From RGIG2945 sp045540355 (GTDB lineage: Bacteria; Bacillota; Clostridia; Oscillospirales; Acutalibacteraceae), in contig JAZQHB010000038.1 of assembly GCA_045540355.1 (NCBI GenBank), positions 1-31,007 on the forward strand: 31,007 bases of DNA, written 5' to 3'. This document shows positions 1-8,281 of this stretch, one piece after another. Every line of letters starts with the position of its first letter. Within the stretch, counting starts at the first letter, position 1. Both the position numbers and the translations under genes were made by a program. Below the pieces are notes generated by a model. It worked only from the letters and a program-made list of their open reading frames with translations, ran no database searches and had not been told where the DNA came from.

Positions 1-30
1 AACACAAAATTTTTAATATTTTCCGTTTTT
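1..30. repeat. Left copy of 30-bp terminal direct repeat
   Basis: The first 30 bases are identical to the last 30 bases (30978-31007) in the same orientation. The block is AT-rich. At the right end it directly follows a palindromic repeat element, so it is probably the tail of that element, or the overlap of an assembly path. It is not coding. Confidence 0.9.
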
Positions 31-40
31 TAGATTGTTT

Positions 41-79
41 CAAGGGGGCTTACAAGCATCAGACTTGTAAGCCCCCTTG
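41..79. terminator. Perfect 16-bp inverted repeat, probable terminator
   Basis: Arms at 41-56 (CAAGGGGGCTTACAAG) and 64-79 are perfectly complementary around a 7-nt loop. The plus-strand side is followed by a moderately T-rich stretch (ATTTATCTTGTTTT). The minus-strand side has no clean U-run. The hairpin lies downstream of the minus-strand gene that ends at 160, and it could also end a plus-strand transcript entering from the left, so the direction is left open. Positions 80-159 hold AT-rich spacer with no gene that I can support. Confidence 0.6.
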
Positions 80-159
80 ATTTATCTTGTTTTATGCGGT
101 CTTCGCTTTTTTTACATCCCCTTTTTTGTTCTTTCAGAATAATATAAGTAAAATTGCTA

Positions 160-3100
160 TTATATTTCTACATTCTGATTTATCGTCGCAGTCATAAGTC
201 CGACTTTGTTAAGCAAAGCATAGTCTGCTCTTGCCAATTTACCTGAATGGTCAGCATCTGCCGCATAATATGCTGATTGCGATAAATCCGACTGTGTCAA
301 CATACCCAATACAAGGCACTGGACTATTACCGCGTCATTACCGTCAGTATAGCCGTCACAATTAACATCACCGAAAATTACAATCTCATACTCCTCGAAC
401 ACCACATCATCTCCGTAGAACTGAAGTACTGAGCCTGTTGTAACTCTCTGAGTATCAGCCATTTCATTTCCGTTGATATCAATAAGTCTCAGAGTATCTT
501 TGTCATTAACAAACTGTGCCTTGATATCTGCAACTGTTGATTTTTCCAAATCTATATTGGTAATAAAGAAGGTATCATTTAATATAATCGTTGCATCTGA
601 TTTCAATGTGAGGTCCATGCCGATGATTGTGCCGTCATAGGCGATTGTATAGCTTGAATCGGAGAGTGTAAATAACACATAGCCCTGCTCTACATAATCG
701 CCTTCAAGAACTACTATACCGTCAGAACAAACAGATGGTGTAATTCTCATTATCGGCTCACTTGAAGTAATTTCACCGACAACCTGAACTGTTCTGTTTA
801 TCGGAAGATAAACATCGTTATCGGCATTGATAAACGCCTTGTCTTTGACTGTGAGTGTGCCGTCGTTGTAAATCGCGTTGCCAAGCTTTGTTGTCGTATT
901 ATTGGTAATATTTGAGCAGATAATATTTACTGTACCTGATTTATTCCAGATCGCACCACCATTGTTGTTGGCAGTATTACCGCTGATTGTACCGCCCTCA
1001 ATGGTAGTTATCTTTTCTCCGTCATCATTCTCAACAGTATATTCTCTGCCGAGTGTAACAGTACCGCCATTGTTATAAATTGCACCGGCACCCATTGTAC
1101 CGACATTACTTCCTATAAGACCGCCTGCAAAAGTCAGCTCGCCCGCATTGATAATTGCACCGCCCTGGAACATATTTTTATTATTGATAATGCTTACACC
1201 CGGATATATGTTACACCTTGCACCTGATTCGACCTTGATTACCGAGCCACCGTTCAATGATGAACCCGAACCGCCGTCGATTGTAAGCATTGAAGGTACA
1301 GTTTCATCTGTGTAAGCACTGTCACCGAGCTCAAGCGTTGCACCATTCTTTACAAGGAATAAATCCTTGAGTGTCATACCCTCGCTTCTTCTTACCATAT
1401 ATGCCGCCTGATAGCAAAGTATTGTGATTTCACCCTCTATCACAACCTGCGAATCTATAACACAGTCGCTGACTATTGTGATGTTTGCAACATCCGTACC
1501 TACTGACTCAACCGCTTCGGTAAGTGATGTATATCCAACATCATGGAAGCCGAATCTTGTTACAACTGCAACCGTTTTCGGTGCTTCCTTGAGAAGATAA
1601 CCTGTAGAGTTTGTATAGTAGCCATTACCGAGATTGTCGGAAATAATTGTGTTTTCATGATATATTGCGGTATATTCGCCGTCAAATACAGGTGTACCCT
1701 CTGCGTAGTTTTCAAGCTTAACTGATACCAATGTACCCTTGTATGTAAGCTCCTCTTCAAAGGTTATTGTTCTTCCGTTTTTAAGATAAACATCATTACT
1801 TGTATCTATATAAGCGTCCTGACGGAAATATAATTTGCCGTTATTGTAAATTGCATTTCCTGTTTCTTCATAAGAGTTGTTTAACCCTATAATCCCGCCG
1901 TAGAGGTTTATGATACCGCTTTCGTTGTAAATACCGCCACCGGCTTTTACCGATTCATTTTCGGAAAGCTCACCGGTTATGTTGGTTGTTCCTTTATAGT
2001 TATATATCGCACCACCGTTTGAAGTAGCATAGTTACTGTAAAGCTTTGCACCGTTTTCAATGCTTGTTACAGCATTTTCTTCATTGTTATATAATACTGC
2101 TCCGTTTGTTGCGGTATTTTCGTAAATATAACCACCTTTGATAAATGCAGTTGCATTGTTATTATAAATAACACCACCGCGAATTGCGGAGTTTGATGAC
2201 CAGTCAGTATCTACCGAGTTAAAGAAACCACCTTCCGCAACATACACCGCACCACCGTTTTCCATAGCACTGCAAGCAGAGATATTTGAATTGTAAATAT
2301 TCACAGTACCTACTACATAAAACGCACCGCCTGATGTCATTGTTTTGAAATTACCTGTTATAACATCATTATAGACATAGAGAGAAGCACCGCTTTCAAC
2401 TCTGAAACCTGAACCACCGAGCACACCCGCATCTGCCGCACCGTCAAACACAAGACTAAAATTTGAAAGTCCTTCACCTAATGTAAGGTCACCGTTGACG
2501 AGGAATAAATCGTCATAGAAATAAGATTTACCTCTGGAGAGAGTTCTCATCGGACCGTTACTGCGAAGTGTGACTTCACCGTCAATCACAACCTTACTGT
2601 TGATTGAAATATCCTTTGTAACTGTAATTGTTCCGTAGTCTTCACCGATATATGCTGCCGCATCTGTGAGGTTTGTAAAATAGTCTGTTGTGGTGTCGGT
2701 CTCAACTATAATACAATAGTCGCCTCTGAGGAATTTTACGCTTTCCTCTGACGCCGATTTAATTTCAGCTTTTGCTGAGTTTGCAAAATACGGAATTTGC
2801 GGATAAAAATAATACTTATCGGTATTTGAAACCACTATCCACTCAGCAGGAATGAATGAAGTGTATGTGAAAAGTCCTGAACCTGTTAGAACATCTGTTG
2901 AAAGACCTGTAGCTTTTGCATCTGTATAGCCCTGTGAATTATCATAGTAGCCGTATGCGATTGCTACATTTGTGCCTGCAGCATAATAAGCTCTAACATT
3001 TGTGCCTGACAAACTGCCTGCCATAAAAGAATACTTGATTAAACCGTCAGGGATAGCTCCTGCCATGCCACCGACATTTGTACCGCTGACATTGCCTGTA

Positions 3101-5109
3101 TTGTATGCATAGTTTACAGTACCGCGAAGATTACCTATAAGACCACCTGCATATTCGCCGCCTGAGACACTACCCATGTTAAAGCAATATGTGATTTCGC
3201 CAAGGTACTGATTACCTATAATTCCTCCGATATAGCTACCCGTACCGGAAATTGCACCTGTATTATAGAAGCCCTTGAATTTTGCTTCCATATCGAGAGA
3301 ATGGACATATCCGCCGATACCGCCGACATTACCAATGCCCGAAACTGAGCCTGTGTTGTGACAATCATCAATTGCATTACCCATATAACTGTATCCGACA
3401 ATACCGCCGATATTACTTGCTGTTGCGGTAACATTACCTGTGTTTACACAATTCTTGATGGTGCCGCCATTGTTATAACCTACAATTCCGCCGCCGTTTT
3501 TGATTACTACATTTATTGTAGAATTATTAGTACAGTTCTGTACCGTGCCGTAATTCGAATATCCGACAATTGCACCGACATTTGACCCTGCTCTGATATA
3601 GGATTCATTGAGGGTGACATTTTTTATAACTGCCTTACTGCCGATATAACCGAAAAGGCCTTGGTTTTCGTCCTCGTTGTTAATATACAAACCGTTGATG
3701 CTTCGGTTATTTCCGTCAAAAGTTCCCGAATAAGGTGCATTCGAAACACCGATTGACATGAATTCATTAGCTCCGCCTTCTTCGGATGCGTCAACATTCA
3801 AAACTATATTGCTCGTAAGCTTACCGTTAATACTTGCATCCTGAGTGCCCGACGGAAGTGTTCCGTTGACTTTAGCGGCAAACCATGCAAGCTCCTCACC
3901 CTTAGTGATAAGATAAGTACCGCTTGAATCTTTTTTAGGCTCAACAAAAATACCGTCCCAGATATCATCTGCAAGCTCCCAGGCAAGCACCGGATATCCG
4001 TTGTTTGTTTCGACATAGTCATACATAAAAGATTTTGTACCGTCATTGAGAACATTTATGAACGAAAGTCTCTTTATTTCCGCACTTCTTCTTCCCCTTG
4101 CCACAGAATCCTTTATGTTACATGCTTCTCTGTCATATACGAAATTGTTGAGGGTCGAGTTACTGTATTTGCCTATTGCCGCACCGCTTGCAAGGTCAGC
4201 AGTTTCAACATTTACACCTAAGTTGGTAACCTGTCCCGTAGTATATGAATTGAATAAATCACAGTAGAGTGCATAGCCTATCATTCCGCCGGCGTAGTTA
4301 TTAGCTTCTAGGTTGCCGCGGTTATAGCAATGATTGATTGTTGCACCGTTTGAAAAGCCTGTAATACCGCCGGCATAATTATTAGTTGCCGTTACAGTCG
4401 CTAAGTTTTTACACGATTTTATTGTCGGATTCGAATATCCGTAGCCAACTATTCCGCCGACTCGGTCTACACCTGTAACGCTACCTTCCGACATTGAATT
4501 TGTTATTGTGCATACACTGTCAGAACAGCCGATCATTACGCCCGCATAATTGCCTGTAGCTTTAACAGTTGCATTTACCTTGCAGTTGACGACCTTTGCC
4601 GTATCAAGATAACCGACAAGACCACCAACATAGCTTCCGCCTGTAATTGATGTATTTTTAAGAGTAATTCCGGAAATCACCGCACCTTCGCCGACGCATC
4701 CGAAAAGGCCCTGATAATTCGAAGTTGAGTTAATGTATATACCGCTGATTGTATGCTCGTCACCGTAAAGTGCACCTTTGAAAAGCTTAGATTCTGTTCC
4801 TATCGGTGTCCACGCGGTCGATGAACTCGATAATGTACCTGAATTGTGTGTTATATTTGCAGTAAGTCTGCCTTTAATTGTTGTGCTGCCTGAATTTACT
4901 GTTTGTGCAAACCATATTAAATGGTCAATAGTTGATATTTTATATTCGCCCGCTGAGTTTTTAGAGGGTGCGGTTGCATTTTCCGTCACAACCATTTCAC
5001 TTTCAACATTAACTGTCTTGTCAGGAAATACTTCAACAGACTCAGCGGGAAGTAATCCTATTCCCATGAGTATTGATAAAACAACTGATAAAATCTTTTT
5101 AATAATCAT
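160..5109 (-). CDS. Large secreted GLUG / beta-helix repeat protein with C-terminal dockerin
   Basis: A 1649-residue secreted protein of unknown function, probably an adhesin or a surface or carbohydrate-associated factor. Residues 1-24 are a signal peptide. Two blocks (about 55-380 and 383-770) carry GLUG-type repeats, seen as recurring GGIVGY or AGGMIGY motifs with conserved Asn and Cys positions. Each block opens with a similar 'Y-x-I-x-T ... WFA' segment. Two further blocks (about 800-1150 and 1170-1510) carry repeated GGAIYNN/GGTI motifs like those of polymorphic outer-membrane or pectate-lyase-like beta-helices. They also start alike (ITVTKDISINSKVVIDGEVT and ITIVSDCVIDSQVVIEGEIT), which indicates internal duplication. 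Residues 1580-1649 form a type I dockerin with two calcium loops (DVNCDGYTDGND and DADHSGKLARAD). The ATG start has an AAAGGA site upstream. The dockerin implies docking to a cohesin encoded elsewhere. Module assignment is by motif recognition only. Confidence 0.85.
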   Translation of the reverse strand: MIIKKILSVVLSILMGIGLLPAESVEVFPDKTVNVESEMVVTENATAPSKNSAGEYKISTIDHLIWFAQTVNSGSTTIKGRLTANITHNSGTLSSSSTAWTPIGTESKLFKGALYGDEHTISGIYINSTSNYQGLFGCVGEGAVISGITLKNTSITGGSYVGGLVGYLDTAKVVNCKVNATVKATGNYAGVMIGCSDSVCTITNSMSEGSVTGVDRVGGIVGYGYSNPTIKSCKNLATVTATNNYAGGITGFSNGATINHCYNRGNLEANNYAGGMIGYALYCDLFNSYTTGQVTNLGVNVETADLASGAAIGKYSNSTLNNFVYDREACNIKDSVARGRRSAEIKRLSFINVLNDGTKSFMYDYVETNNGYPVLAWELADDIWDGIFVEPKKDSSGTYLITKGEELAWFAAKVNGTLPSGTQDASINGKLTSNIVLNVDASEEGGANEFMSIGVSNAPYSGTFDGNNRSINGLYINNEDENQGLFGYIGSKAVIKNVTLNESYIRAGSNVGAIVGYSNYGTVQNCTNNSTINVVIKNGGGIVGYNNGGTIKNCVNTGNVTATASNIGGIVGYSYMGNAIDDCHNTGSVSGIGNVGGIGGYVHSLDMEAKFKGFYNTGAISGTGSYIGGIIGNQYLGEITYCFNMGSVSGGEYAGGLIGNLRGTVNYAYNTGNVSGTNVGGMAGAIPDGLIKYSFMAGSLSGTNVRAYYAAGTNVAIAYGYYDNSQGYTDAKATGLSTDVLTGSGLFTYTSFIPAEWIVVSNTDKYYFYPQIPYFANSAKAEIKSASEESVKFLRGDYCIIVETDTTTDYFTNLTDAAAYIGEDYGTITVTKDISINSKVVIDGEVTLRSNGPMRTLSRGKSYFYDDLFLVNGDLTLGEGLSNFSLVFDGAADAGVLGGSGFRVESGASLYVYNDVITGNFKTMTSGGAFYVVGTVNIYNSNISACSAMENGGAVYVAEGGFFNSVDTDWSSNSAIRGGVIYNNNATAFIKGGYIYENTATNGAVLYNNEENAVTSIENGAKLYSNYATSNGGAIYNYKGTTNITGELSENESVKAGGGIYNESGIINLYGGIIGLNNSYEETGNAIYNNGKLYFRQDAYIDTSNDVYLKNGRTITFEEELTYKGTLVSVKLENYAEGTPVFDGEYTAIYHENTIISDNLGNGYYTNSTGYLLKEAPKTVAVVTRFGFHDVGYTSLTEAVESVGTDVANITIVSDCVIDSQVVIEGEITILCYQAAYMVRRSEGMTLKDLFLVKNGATLELGDSAYTDETVPSMLTIDGGSGSSLNGGSVIKVESGARCNIYPGVSIINNKNMFQGGAIINAGELTFAGGLIGSNVGTMGAGAIYNNGGTVTLGREYTVENDDGEKITTIEGGTISGNTANNNGGAIWNKSGTVNIICSNITNNTTTKLGNAIYNDGTLTVKDKAFINADNDVYLPINRTVQVVGEITSSEPIMRITPSVCSDGIVVLEGDYVEQGYVLFTLSDSSYTIAYDGTIIGMDLTLKSDATIILNDTFFITNIDLEKSTVADIKAQFVNDKDTLRLIDINGNEMADTQRVTTGSVLQFYGDDVVFEEYEIVIFGDVNCDGYTDGNDAVIVQCLVLGMLTQSDLSQSAYYAADADHSGKLARADYALLNKVGLMTATINQNVEI

Positions 5110-5185
5110 ATTATCATCCTTTCAACACAGTTAGTGCCCTGCTATGCCTCCGGTTACCGTTGGCTGTTCCTTAATTTACCAAATG

Positions 5186-5223
5186 AAAAAGTCCGAGGAT
5201 AAGGACTCACCTAACCCTCGGAC
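5186..5223 (-). terminator. Rho-independent terminator of the SLH-like gene
   Basis: On the minus strand, GTCCGAGG (5223-5216) pairs perfectly with CCTCGGAC (5198-5191) and is followed at once by TTTTT. It lies 22 bases past the stop codon at 5245. It separates the SLH-like gene from the dockerin gene. I found no clear promoter between the two genes, so some read-through is possible. Confidence 0.8.
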
Positions 5224-5244
5224 TATAAAAACTATTGAATTACC

Positions 5245-7155
5245 TTATGCTGCTTTAGCGTCGGGTCTTGTGCATTCTTCAACAATACCACTATCTTCAA
5301 TATGGACATTCAAGAATGTTCCGTTCTTCTTAGTTACGAGATCCCATTCCTGATCCAAGCCAATTTCTTCGAGCAAGCTGTTCTCACCGATTGAAATTGA
5401 TACAACACCATACATCTGAACATCAGCACAGAAGCACATATCATCGAAGTTGTCAGCTGATGAAGCTGATTCAACAGCTACATCAAGCGGAAGATTTTCA
5501 ACAACAATCAATTCGCCTGTTTCCTGATCGATAACTGTGTTGTCTGTCGGACCTACGGGATCAACCTTATCTGTATAACCCTTAATGTAAATATAAGATG
5601 TTACATCAGCTGCAACACCTGCTTTAAGAGCAAGGTCGAGAAGATTATACTTTGTGAATGCAAGAATGAAATCTGCATAGAACATAAGTTTAAAGTTACC
5701 GTAAACATTTACATCTCTGTCATAAACCTGAGTCTCGTTGATAATTCTCGGTTTATTGTTGATGATTTCGATACCCTTTGTTTCGTGAGAAGTTACAACA
5801 ACCTGAATTCTGCCGTTTACATTAACCTGGATACCGAACTGAATTGTGAAGAAGAAGCCAGGTACATTGGGAATCGGGATTTCTACTTGATAGAGAACGA
5901 TTCTGTTTCCTGCACCTTTTGTGAACTTAAGAAGACCATCCTTAACCTTCTGGAAGAAGTCTCTTTCAATGCCGTCTTCGCCCTTGATTTCAACAAGGTT
6001 AGCTGCGTAAGAACCGCTGATAACAGTTGTTTCTACGCAATCATAGTCAGCGATGAGATAAGCTTCCTGAATCTTCAATGCCTTAAGGTTAGCCTTGAAT
6101 TTTGTATCAAGATGAAGCTTTGTAACGCTGTATGTTCTTGAAACATGAACACCCTGACACAAGTTACCGCTGAGGCAAACTTCAAAACCGTCTCTGATAA
6201 GCTTTGCAGCAACATTGAGTTCGAAATCGCCGATATCAATATCAAAGTCAAACTCAGCATAGTCAAGAAGAAGATCATAAATGACATCCCATGTGAGGAG
6301 ATCTTTGAGCTCCCACTGTTCAGCGATCTGCTCTTCAGTAACAGCTTCCTTCAATACGAAACCGTCGCCATTTCTAACCTCTGCAAGTGCAAGGTTAGGA
6401 TCCATGCTTGTTGTCATGTTGATAGCGTCGTAACCATCAGCAATGTCTGCTTCTTCAACTTCTGCTACAACACCGTTTGCTGTTTCAGTAGCTTCTGCAA
6501 CTGTGTAAACACCTTCTGCAAGAGCAACTGTGTCGCCTTCCTTAACATCTGTACCGTCTGTGAAAGCAACTGTGCTTTCTGTCATTTCATAGCCTTCGCC
6601 GTCGATCTTTTCAACAACGCCGTCTGCTACATCAACTTCAGCTTCGTTATCTTCTTCGGGAACTTCTTTGTTCTGCCAGATTTCGAAAGCCTTGTTGATT
6701 GCTGCGATAGCTTCGTCTCTTGTGAGCTTACCTGTGAAGAAACCGTTTTCTTCATCAAGGTCGAAGATACCGTTAGCAACCGCAATTGATACTTCCTGGA
6801 TAAACTCGATTACTTCAGCGTTGGAGATCTGAACTTCGCCGCCTGTAAGCTTTGCATATCTTACAAGTGCTACAGCTGCAAATACACCGTCAACAGCCTT
6901 GTCAGGATTGATGTCTTCAAATCCTTCGAGGATACCCCACTGGTATGCTGTCTGTACTGCTTCGTAGTATTCGTTTTCTTCAGCAACGCCTTCGAAAACA
7001 TCACCCTCTGCATCATACGTCATGCCGAATGTTTCATTCGCCAAAGACAGCCATTCGCCAACCTTCATTGTGTCCTTATCAAGGCCACTGAAACCGGGAA
7101 TGAGGTTGAGGAATGCCATAATTACGGAAAGAATGAGTGCCAGTAATTTTTGCAT
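5245..7155 (-). CDS. Secreted protein with SLH-like N-terminal segments, function unknown
   Basis: 636 residues from the chosen ATG at 7155. That start has a strong GGAGGAG site 5-7 bases upstream and opens directly into a signal peptide (MQKLLALILSVIMAFLNLIPG). An upstream in-frame start would put 25 polar residues before it. Residues about 60-105 (YYEAVQTAYQWGILEGFED) and 112-158 (ending in TRDEAIAAINKAFEIW) resemble S-layer homology repeats, so the protein may attach to the wall, though both are divergent. An acidic linker with many E/D and V residues follows (about 165-290). The C-terminal half (about 300-620) is beta-rich and matches nothing I recognise. It has its own promoter at 7246-7274 and its own terminator, so it is probably transcribed alone. 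A function cannot be assigned. Confidence 0.8.
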   Translation of the reverse strand: MQKLLALILSVIMAFLNLIPGFSGLDKDTMKVGEWLSLANETFGMTYDAEGDVFEGVAEENEYYEAVQTAYQWGILEGFEDINPDKAVDGVFAAVALVRYAKLTGGEVQISNAEVIEFIQEVSIAVANGIFDLDEENGFFTGKLTRDEAIAAINKAFEIWQNKEVPEEDNEAEVDVADGVVEKIDGEGYEMTESTVAFTDGTDVKEGDTVALAEGVYTVAEATETANGVVAEVEEADIADGYDAINMTTSMDPNLALAEVRNGDGFVLKEAVTEEQIAEQWELKDLLTWDVIYDLLLDYAEFDFDIDIGDFELNVAAKLIRDGFEVCLSGNLCQGVHVSRTYSVTKLHLDTKFKANLKALKIQEAYLIADYDCVETTVISGSYAANLVEIKGEDGIERDFFQKVKDGLLKFTKGAGNRIVLYQVEIPIPNVPGFFFTIQFGIQVNVNGRIQVVVTSHETKGIEIINNKPRIINETQVYDRDVNVYGNFKLMFYADFILAFTKYNLLDLALKAGVAADVTSYIYIKGYTDKVDPVGPTDNTVIDQETGELIVVENLPLDVAVESASSADNFDDMCFCADVQMYGVVSISIGENSLLEEIGLDQEWDLVTKKNGTFLNVHIEDSGIVEECTRPDAKAA

Positions 7156-7245
7156 AAAAACTCCTCCTATTTTTTGGGGTTTCCCCCTAATTTCATATCT
7201 GTTTGCCCACGAACATATATTCCACGACATACTGATACCATAGTG

Positions 7246-7274
7246 ATTATAGCATCTTTTTGGGTGCTTGGCAA
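7246..7274 (-). promoter_or_regulatory. Sigma-A-type promoter for the SLH-like gene
   Basis: On the minus strand, TTGCCA (7274-7269) and TATAAT (7251-7246) are separated by exactly 17 bases. Predicted transcription starts near 7239, giving an 85-nt leader before the ATG at 7155. Confidence 0.75.
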
Positions 7275-7480
7275 TATTTTTTTAAGAAAAATAGATAAGA
7301 TTTCCAATTTTCGTTATACTCAACAAAAACCGTGCTTTCATTTTGGAACAATTGATATACAAAATTTTTCAATCAAAAAAATTCTTTATTTTTTAAATAT
7401 TTTTTAAAAAAAGATACTACTTTTTTATGTGTAAAGGTCTTCTGCTTTCATTACATTATATTGCATTTACTGATTTAATT
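7275..7480. other. AT-rich intergenic region after minD
   Basis: Together with 7156-7245 this is the 325-base gap between minD and the SLH-like gene. It consists of A/T runs, including a weak T6-A3-TA-T6-A7 palindrome around 7390-7415. It has no convincing GC-stemmed terminator and no open frame with a ribosome binding site. Beyond the promoter at 7246-7274 I see nothing in it. Confidence 0.5.
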
Positions 7481-8209
7481 TCATACTTTTTTGAAAAGTG
7501 CAATTTTTTCACCGCAAAATCTTGATGCAATTCTTGTGAATGCAGAATATGCCGGACTTCCTTTTGCAAGAGGCTTGCCTTTGATTGCGGAATATGTAAT
7601 CTCCGGGTCCTCCGGAACTATCCCCTGCAACTGAAGCTTTGCTGAGTCTATGACATCATCAATATTTAAAAGCCTGCCTTTTATTGTCGATTTTTCTTTA
7701 AATCTGTTGATAATCACTTTAACATCTTCAAGACCTTGCGAATAAAGCATATTTGCCGCGATTTCACCGCTTCTTACCGAAACTTCATCGGGCGTTACGA
7801 TTATCAGAGCATTGTCCGCAACACTTGATGCAAGACGGAAGCCTTCACCGATTCCTGCGGGACAGTCTATGAGTATAAAATCATATTTGCTTTCCGTTTT
7901 ATCAAGAATCCTTTTGAGATTTTCTGTTGTAAATTCTTTATTAAACTCCAAAGGTGCACTCAGAAGGTCAACTGTACCCGTTGTAACGGTTGCGTCTTCA
8001 ACATCACAGTAACCTAAAATAACATCGCCCCAGTTAAAAATCATTTTTTCATTTACACCGAGTATTAAATCAAGGCTTCTCAGACCGATATCTGCATCCA
8101 CGGTAAGCACCTTTTTACCTTTTTCCGCCAACGCAAAAGCAATTCCCGCGGTAACTGAAGATTTACCTACTCCGCCTTTACCCGAGGCAAGCACAGTTTT
8201 AACTGCCAT
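7481..8209 (-). CDS. minD: Septum site-determining ATPase MinD
   Basis: Membrane-associated ParA/MinD-type ATPase that positions the division site, normally by recruiting MinC. Counting from the ATG at 8209 (242 residues), the deviant Walker A is KGGVGKS with K11 and K16. D40 lies in the VDADIGLRSLDL signature, and DCPAGIG gives the switch region. All match MinD rather than a chromosomal ParA. The last residues (RFCGEKIALFKKV) can form a short amphipathic membrane-targeting helix. A TTG nine bases further upstream is rejected because the AAAGG site would lie only 2 bases from it, against about 11 bases for the ATG. The gene follows mrdA, as in many Clostridia, but the minC usually found between them, and minE after, are missing. 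The intercistronic leader can fold (see 8228-8276). Confidence 0.93.
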   Translation of the reverse strand: MAVKTVLASGKGGVGKSSVTAGIAFALAEKGKKVLTVDADIGLRSLDLILGVNEKMIFNWGDVILGYCDVEDATVTTGTVDLLSAPLEFNKEFTTENLKRILDKTESKYDFILIDCPAGIGEGFRLASSVADNALIIVTPDEVSVRSGEIAANMLYSQGLEDVKVIINRFKEKSTIKGRLLNIDDVIDSAKLQLQGIVPEDPEITYSAIKGKPLAKGSPAYSAFTRIASRFCGEKIALFKKV

Positions 8210-8227
8210 TGTATTCAAAGCCTTTCC

Positions 8228-8276
8228 GACTACAGTTTTAAATACACATTCCCTTGCCGTAGTCAGACAAGGGATG
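8228..8276 (-). promoter_or_regulatory. Possible H-type pseudoknot in the minD leader
   Basis: In the mrdA-minD spacer, read on the minus strand, CATCCCTTG (8276-8268) can pair with CAAGGGAATG (8256-8247, one bulged A). GACTAC inside that loop (8264-8259) can pair with GTAGTC (8233-8228). The interleaved order, a 3-nt first loop, a 2-nt junction and an A/U-rich third loop fit an H-type pseudoknot. Stem 2 ends against the GGAAAGG ribosome binding region of minD, and wobble extension would cover its first two G residues. This is read by eye and no energy was calculated. A simple attenuation hairpin is an alternative. Confidence 0.35.
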
Positions 8277-8281
8277 TTCTT

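Noticed and set aside
5110..5183. GC-rich leader before the dockerin gene, with segments loosely like a cyclic-di-GMP riboswitch
   Set aside because: Only short pieces resemble the class I motif. The conserved GAAA tetraloop and the paired helices are missing, and the similar pieces are split over both strands.
6145..6789. 214-residue open frame on the plus strand
   Set aside because: It lies wholly antisense to the SLH-like gene, has a Cys/Phe/Asn-rich composition typical of a reversed acidic repeat region, and has no ribosome binding site or promoter.
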